From NCBI GenBank assembly GCA_013400155.1, contig VXBM01001004.1, positions 242,642-306,641 of the forward strand: DNA of 64,000 nucleotides, written 5' to 3'. Below the pieces are notes generated by a model that saw only the letters and a program-made list of their open reading frames with translations, did no database searches and had not been told where the DNA came from. A program made the translations under genes and the position numbers. Positions 57,409 through 64,000 of the stretch are shown piece by piece; the stretch's first letter is position 1, and every line of letters starts with the position of its first letter. This DNA is from Helopsaltes ochotensis. Lineage: Eukaryota; Chordata; Aves; Passeriformes; Locustellidae.

Positions 57409-60400
57409 ATTTAGGGAGAATCAGCAGTTCTAGTTTTCCCCCTTGCATGTTGTACATTTTGATCTCAAAAAGATATAAGCTCCATGCCTATCAAGAGGAT
57501 ATAAAATATTGATGATCCTATATTGAATAATGCCTACACATTTGAAGGTAAATAGTCACAGATATTTTACAGAGACATTCTCTATCTTCGCAGTTTTGTC
57601 AGTTCATATTCCAAACCAGGTTTTAAAACCCTCATTTATCTGCAGAAAACACAGCGGCTGCTAGTGAAGCAATATTCAATATATGTGTTGTAAGGTAATT
57701 CCAAAGATACGCACTGAAAAACTAACAAAATTTGCTCAGTACCACATAAATTAATCCTATATCATCTGAAAAGAAAAGGCTGAAAATTACATTTATTTAG
57801 ATGTATTTCTGCTTTTAAAAAAAATCAGCCTTGAGGATGGCACTAGACAAATGAAGTTATACTGAACCCTCATGTCCCACAGTGCTTCTGCTTGCTCTGC
57901 TCAGTGTTTATTTTCATTTCTGAGTGCATCAGACTGGCATTCCACTTGTAGGTGTAGTAAGAGAAAACCAAACTCAAAAATCCCTTTGTACAATGTACAA
58001 CTTGCAAGCCTGGATGCCTACATAAAGCCAACTAAAGGTCAGACAGAGGAGCTGTAATTAAACTTGTCATTTAGAAGAAACTCAGGCCTCACTCCAGAAA
58101 TGTATCAATGAAATTGCTTAGCTTTCAGTTGCTTGAGTCCTATACAGAAGGTCAGCAGTATTTTCCCAGATAGGATCCTAAATGAGGATTGGTATTCCAA
58201 GTAGTTTACGGCAGATTCACCTACATTTCTAGCAGGACTGTTTCTCTCTTTACTTCACTCCATGCAGCAGTACCCAGCCATGGATTCCTTAATGCCCATG
58301 CAGCCCCTGCCCATGTCATAGCTGCACCTGCAGCTGTATTAGGCAGTTTTAAAGCTCTGTACTACATGATTTGTGAGAATTATAGTTGTTGGCTCAAGTA
58401 AAAGGTAGTACTTCTAGCAGATGGGCTTTCACATTTCCATTAGGCATGATAAGATGGACTCTTGTCTGCTCTGGCTGAAATGACAGGGAATTCTCCAGTT
58501 TTAAAGTCTTGCCAGTCTTGGCAAGAAGGTGTAGTATCAAAGGCCAAACAGCTGGCCTGCTGTGCTTTTTCAGCCCTAAAGGTTGTTTTTCCTTGGGGGA
58601 ATGAGGCTGCTGTCCCGTCAGCATGAGGGATGCGTGCAGTGTCGCAGCACGCACGGGATCAGCGTGCGGTGCCTGCTCAGGGAACAATGCCTCACTTCCC
58701 AGAACTGCCAGCACAGCGCCTTCCCACAAGCATGAAATTGTCTGTGTTGGAGGGGAAAAAAAGAAAGAAAGACAAGATTCCCTGACTATCATATTATGTT
58801 CCTCATCCTGTCAAGTGACCCACCAGGCTGTGGTGAAGCATGTGACGCCGCCTCGATCCCACTGCGTTATATAATTTGGTGGTAACAGAAGTAGGCATGT
58901 TTGCCAAATGACTGAGCAGATGTGGCATTTAAAAATGTGTCAACTTTTCCCCTGGACAGTCTTAGAGAAAGAGCAAACAAAACTAACCCAGACTCTTCCA
59001 TCATCCTGATTACAATCCTTGATGATTGTTTTTCCCCAAATTTTTGTCTGCAATGTGATTTTTCCCTCTCTGTCTTCATCCGACCTCAGCTGTGGGAATT
59101 TTCCCTTCTTCGGTGCCAGTGATGGGAAAGCAAGAGCAAAACTGCAGTTTTGGGTCACATGCTCTGTCACAGAGACCCTGACCCCAACCCCAACTGGGGT
59201 TTTTAGTGAGAATCTGGGGAGGCAACACATGTCTAAGTTACAGCTCTTGCATATGATCACAAAAGTCTGAAGTAAGCACATTCTCCATCTCATGGCCAAA
59301 GCACTGGGCATGATTGTGCATCCTTCTTCTGCCTAGTAAACACCTGCTCATCTAACTTTTATGTCAACTATCTGTGGGGGGATGCAGCCTAAATTTGCAC
59401 TGAGTATGTGATTTAAATGAACTATGCAACTTCCTGTTCAAGTCCATCAAGTCATATTGCAACACCATTTCTGTGTAAGTGATTTGCAGCCCTCTTCATC
59501 TCTAGTAATTTAGGTTTCCACAGAACAGATGACAAACTAATAGAGGAGTGCACAGTCACAAATAGATGGAGCATTCACTGCCTGTACACAGTGAATCAGT
59601 ATATGATTCACCTACTTTCATAAAACAGTTGTGACCTTTCATCTGACTACTTCCTCCAACAAAATACAGAGGAATATTAATAACACATGGAAACCAGGAA
59701 CCAACAAATTGGGGGAATAATAATAGCTCATCTCATGATTTTTTTTGCTATTGTGCTAATTCTTACTCCATGCTCTGTATTTCTGTCATCTCCTGCTATC
59801 CTTTGACTTCTTAACCAGATCCACTAGAGCACAGGTTGCTCTTGGCTATGAAAGTAGTGAAGACAGAGAATACCTAAAAGCCTCCCAAAGGGATAAGTTT
59901 TTTGAAAAATATTATAAAAATAAACATTATTATATGAATAATATACCAACCTGCAGATAATCTTGTTCTGTATTTTAAAAGTCGCAACACATATATGTAC
60001 AACTTTCTGCCCCTTGCAGTGTAAAGCTGATAACAAGCAACCCTGAGCACCAAGATTGAACTTTATCAACAGATGTTTTTGCCACCACACGTGAAAAATT
60101 TCAGGCATAAAATTAAACACCAGCAAAATCCTTCCAGGAAGCTACTGGCAACTACTCACTCTATTAGGCATTTTGAAATAATTCATTAAATATCAGAGAA
60201 AAAGCCCTACCTGGTCTCTAGAAACATGAGGTGATACATACCAAGAGGAAAATGTATTTTAAATGTTATGCAAAGCTTTGGCAGAAAGATTAAAGTGGCA
60301 CCTTTCTCCAAACGCCAAAACAAAGAGTTGAGATAGAGGAGAAATATCAGAGCCCCACTGGATTCTACCTGGACATCACACCACATGTGAAAGAAATATG

Positions 60401-60530
60401 TGGTAAATCTGAGAAGCAAAGGCTAAATGTATTTTCAAGGGACAACGTTCTGCAAATATTCTGTAAATGGTGGAAAAACTGTGCATTTTCCTCACAGTAC
60501 GTCAGACTTTTTAACTTGGTGCTTCATTGC

Positions 60531-60550
60531 TTTTATTTATTTATTTATTT
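60531..60550. repeat. (TTTA)5 microsatellite
   Basis: Consecutive TTTA units in AT-rich sequence. Confidence 0.9.
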
Positions 60551-63500
60551 CTAAACCAGATCATTTATTTCTTAGTAGCTTGCTCTGGTCAGGGATCACA
60601 GTGTGCTAGGGACCCCATAATTGGTACCCCAAGCTCCAGAAGAGGTGGTTCCTTGGAATGCCAGGAAGCTTCTGCTTGCTACCAGGTTGTACCATGAGTT
60701 CCTCTCTGGGAGAGACAGTGGAGCCCACAGAGTGTTAGGAAACCTCCAGAGAGTGGGAGAAGTGTGGAAAAGGCTGACTACTTACCAGGTGAAGTCACCA
60801 CAGGGATGGTTTGTAGTGGTTGATAATCCAAATTTCCAAGGAAGTAGCTAAAAGCCTGTCTTGCAGGCCTCTAAGGGGTCACTTCAGTGCCACAGTGTGG
60901 CATCTCCCTTTTCCCATGGGAATGTGGTGGCAGTGTGCACCATCCAGTGCCTATGCTTCCACACATTAGACAACACAGTGGGGCAAAACAAGTCAACCAA
61001 GGAACCAGTAGTGGATACTGGATTTATATTACAAAAAGTTTTATAAACCCCATATGGAACTGTGTCTCTTTATCCTTGGCACTGTACCAATAAGTAACAA
61101 AGAGCTCCCATCCCAAACAACACACCACATCCACTGCTGACAAGATGCCACAGGAGGATGAAACACAGGAACAAGATGGGGATGGATAAGCACAGAAATA
61201 GCTTGAAGAAAAGCAGAAGTCCAGAAATTCCCCTTTTCCTAACGGTTGATTTGTATCCTCTGGCAGCATGGCACAAATGCAGATGACTGAAACAACTGTA
61301 CTCACCCTTAATGAGAAATTTGCCTTTGCCTCACTTGGGACTCTGCTTCCCCATTGATTTCTCAACAGCACAGTTCAAGCAGCTCAGATGTTCAAACCCT
61401 GATGCAACTTCTGAAAAACAAGGAATGTTTGGCAGTTACTGGAATGCTGCAACGGGCAGGTAGAAGATGCAATGTGGTGAAATACTCGGGCCTGCAGTAA
61501 AGTTTAACCACACCATCAAACACAGCTGTACCAGTCACATGCTGGGGATTTCCCAGCTGCAGACTCCCAAAGCACAGGAGTTTCAAACAATTCAGTCACT
61601 ATGTAATCAGCAACCATGTGACAATTTCATTTTCTCTTTCAAAACATCCAAACAAGACTGGATTCAGAAAGACTCTGTGGCCCAGCCACTGTGACTCTTA
61701 GTACTTTTTCTGCATTTATCACATCAAACATAACACTGCTACTACAGGACTGTAGGACTGTACTGGTTTATCACAGAAAGTCCTTCTGTGATCTTCATTC
61801 GGGAAGGAAATAAGTGTCCTTATATACTGATGAGACCCTAAAGATGTCTTTAGTAACATGATCTGGACAAACCACTTCAAGACCACAGGTTAAACGTGTG
61901 ACACTCAGGCATCATTAGGTTTTATGTCTCTGTCACTGGAGAACACGAGATTAAGTATGTATAAGAAGATGATCATTTTAACAGAGTATAAAATAGATAA
62001 GAATTAGAAAAATAAACACCTGCATTTAAAAGCCTTTGTACAGTCTAATTCTTCTTGGTTACTGTTCCTCTCCTCCCTCAGTTAGAAACCAGACTGAAAG
62101 CCCATGAAAGAAGAGGTACAGTTCAATTTTGCTGTCTTTTCCTCTGCTCATTATCTATGAGTATTCTGGACAGGAAAACATACTGAAAGAAGTAAATATT
62201 TACTTCTAGTTTCCTCTTAGTCTGTGCTAATTGGCAGGTTTAATCAGGAATATTCCTAAAATAATTATTACTAAAATGATGTTTAAGAGGTTTAACTACC
62301 ATGTATGTGTATTAAAGAAACAGTTTTCCTGGGAGTACAGGAGACAGAAGAACCTACAGGGATGATTATATTTCAGGAAGGAAAGAGGAAGTCAGAGGGG
62401 AGAACTGTGCTAAGGGTCCTGCCCTGGGAAAGCATTTTATTTAAAATACTAAAGTAAGGAGGCATGCCCAAGCCACATTTTTGCTTTATCACCTCTGAAC
62501 AGCTATTGTTTCAGAATGCTGACCAAATTTGAATTCTCACTGAAAAACATGCAGTGTGCTCTACTCCTGGGAGCAGCCTTTAACATCACTTACAAACCAG
62601 CTGGATGCTATAAGCTCCCTCAACACCCTTTATATCATCCCTATTAATTTGCAACACGCTATTCTAAAAGAAGAAAAATATACACTGGTTTGGAACAAAA
62701 TGCTGACACATCCTCCAGATATGTGGGACTCTGAGCCACAGAGGCAAAATGCACTAAACTAAAATGAGGGTCTGCTGTACAAGATTATAAGGAAAAAAAA
62801 AAAGAATTATTTTTGGCTTCTGCTGGTGGAATCCCAGATTTTGCATTCATGGTATACTACTGCGGGAGACATGCTGGTGAAAATTTTGCATAGAGAACAT
62901 AATGTTGTGATGAAATGCATCTGAAATCTCACTTTTACAGCATCACTTCTAGAACAGATGACATTATCCTCAGAGTAAATATGATCATATGGATAACAAA
63001 CAAGTGCATGAGTTGGGAAGACCTCTCTAACAGGGCTTTTATGAAAATGCATTCCTTACCTCTTAGGAAAACTCAAAAAGTGGACTGTGCAAGTGTTTAC
63101 CTCTGTTTGATTGAAGTTGGAGTAGGCAGGAGGATGTTACAGTAGCAGCACCTGAGCAAGTTGGAAAGAAAGCAAGCCCAGTATGTGCTCAGTCTCTGAT
63201 AAACGTCAACTAGCATGGCAGAGAATTTTCAGTCTTTTACATACTGAGATTGGAAGAGGTAATGAACCAGAGACCATGAAATTACCAGCAATGCAAGAGA
63301 ATGATGTGATTATTATTAGTGAACACTGCACAACGATGTAAAACATGATTTAAATGCTAAAATGTGACTTAAGTGCTAAAAACGCAACAAACCACACCAG
63401 CAATGTATAATGAGTAGATGAGATGAGGGAGACACTGTTGCATAAAGACATGAGTGTGCTGCAGTTGTCAGTAACCTGGAAATTCACAGTCCTATCTCAG

Positions 63501-63628
63501 TAATTAAAATTATGGTTGAAATTGAATTGAAAGTCAGAAGTGAGAAGGTTTCTTAAGAAGAAATCTTAGGATGGTTGTGAATTTGTAATTCCACAGTCAA
63601 GGGAAGGATAATTTTGCCTAAAAATGCT

Positions 63629-64000
63629 ATCCTACAAAGTGACACCAGGAACCTGGGGGGATGAGTTTCTTTCCTAGAGAAAAGGGCCAATGTTTCGTGC
63701 CCATTGAACGGATGATGGGCATGGGGCATCTGCTGGCTCAATACTGAGTGCTTTTAAGGATTCCTCCAAGTTCCAAGCAGCCTCTATTTGGAACCCTGGC
63801 TTCCCTTGGAGGGCTTAACGTATCCTAAAAACTGACATCAGGAACCTGGGGTCTGAGTTTCTTTCCGAGAGACAAGGGCCAACGTTCCGGCCCTATTGCA
63901 CCAGTCATGGGAGAGGGGCAATTGCCAGCTAATTGTGGGGCATGTTTAAGGATTCTTCCCAGGTCCATGCTGCCACTTCTTGGAACCCTGTCTGCCCTTG
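63629..64000. repeat. Tandem repeat, period about 192 bp, running off the right edge
   Basis: Two copies lie head to tail: 63629 to about 63819, and about 63820 to the window end. Shared landmarks are caggaacctgg (63646 and 63839), gagtttctttcc, tttaagga (63753 and 63945) and ttggaaccctg (63788 and 63980), giving offsets of 192-193. By eye roughly three quarters of positions agree. The left flank fades out, suggesting the array edge. The number of copies beyond the window is unknown. Confidence 0.85.

Larger units (their letters stand above)
54371..63600. other. Intergenic sequence, third part
   Basis: No supported gene. It includes an A/C-rich tract at 57341-57408, a small CpG cluster at about 58615-58870 and a TTTA repeat at 60531-60550. 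I searched by eye for the bZIP and N-terminal coding exons of ATF3, the expected next gene, and did not find them. Confidence 0.5.

Noticed and set aside
37391..64000. Possible ATF3 exons, expected by synteny
   Set aside because: I found no stretch encoding the ATF3 N-terminus or its basic-leucine zipper on the plus strand, so the gene probably lies right of the window.

Overview
This window is vertebrate nuclear DNA, almost certainly from a bird. It holds single-copy genes with GT-AG introns, CpG-rich promoters and two fragments of the CR1 LINE family that dominates avian genomes. The species cannot be told from the sequence. The order PPP2R5A (+), PACC1/TMEM206 (-), NENF (+) matches, from memory, human 1q32.3, where ATF3 lies beyond NENF. 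I found no ATF3 coding exon here.

Layout. About 369-10027 (+): the last seven coding exons of PPP2R5A, a PP2A B56-alpha regulatory subunit; the 5' part lies left of the window. About 11.1-13.05 kb: the short spacer between two convergent genes. 13591-31230 (-): all eight coding exons of PACC1, the proton-activated chloride channel, giving a 350-residue protein. A 143-base run of N (31269-31411) sits just upstream of its start codon, so the promoter is incomplete. About 31.6-32.5 kb: spacer between the divergent PACC1 and NENF. 32955-36179 (+): all four coding exons of NENF (neudesin), 167 residues, with a GC-rich promoter that abuts an old CR1 fragment. About 37.4-64 kb: intergenic sequence with no gene I can support. 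It carries simple repeats, a second CR1 fragment (53564-53992), a CpG-dense patch (about 54000-54370), a CRE/AP-1 site pair (52235-52263) and, at the right edge, a diverged tandem repeat of about 192 bp.

The three genes do not form a functional unit: one targets PP2A, one is an acid-gated anion channel, and one is a secreted MAPR-family neurotrophic protein. Their adjacency is conserved synteny. All 19 coding exons were built by hand from splice sites; phases agree across every junction, and the PACC1 length equals the human length.

I found no previously undescribed biological system. The observations most worth checking are an overlapping upstream ORF that ends just inside PACC1 exon 2, a non-acidic residue at position 109 of PACC1, the CR1 edge, CT repeat and perfect palindrome packed in front of the NENF start codon, and the tandem array at the right edge.
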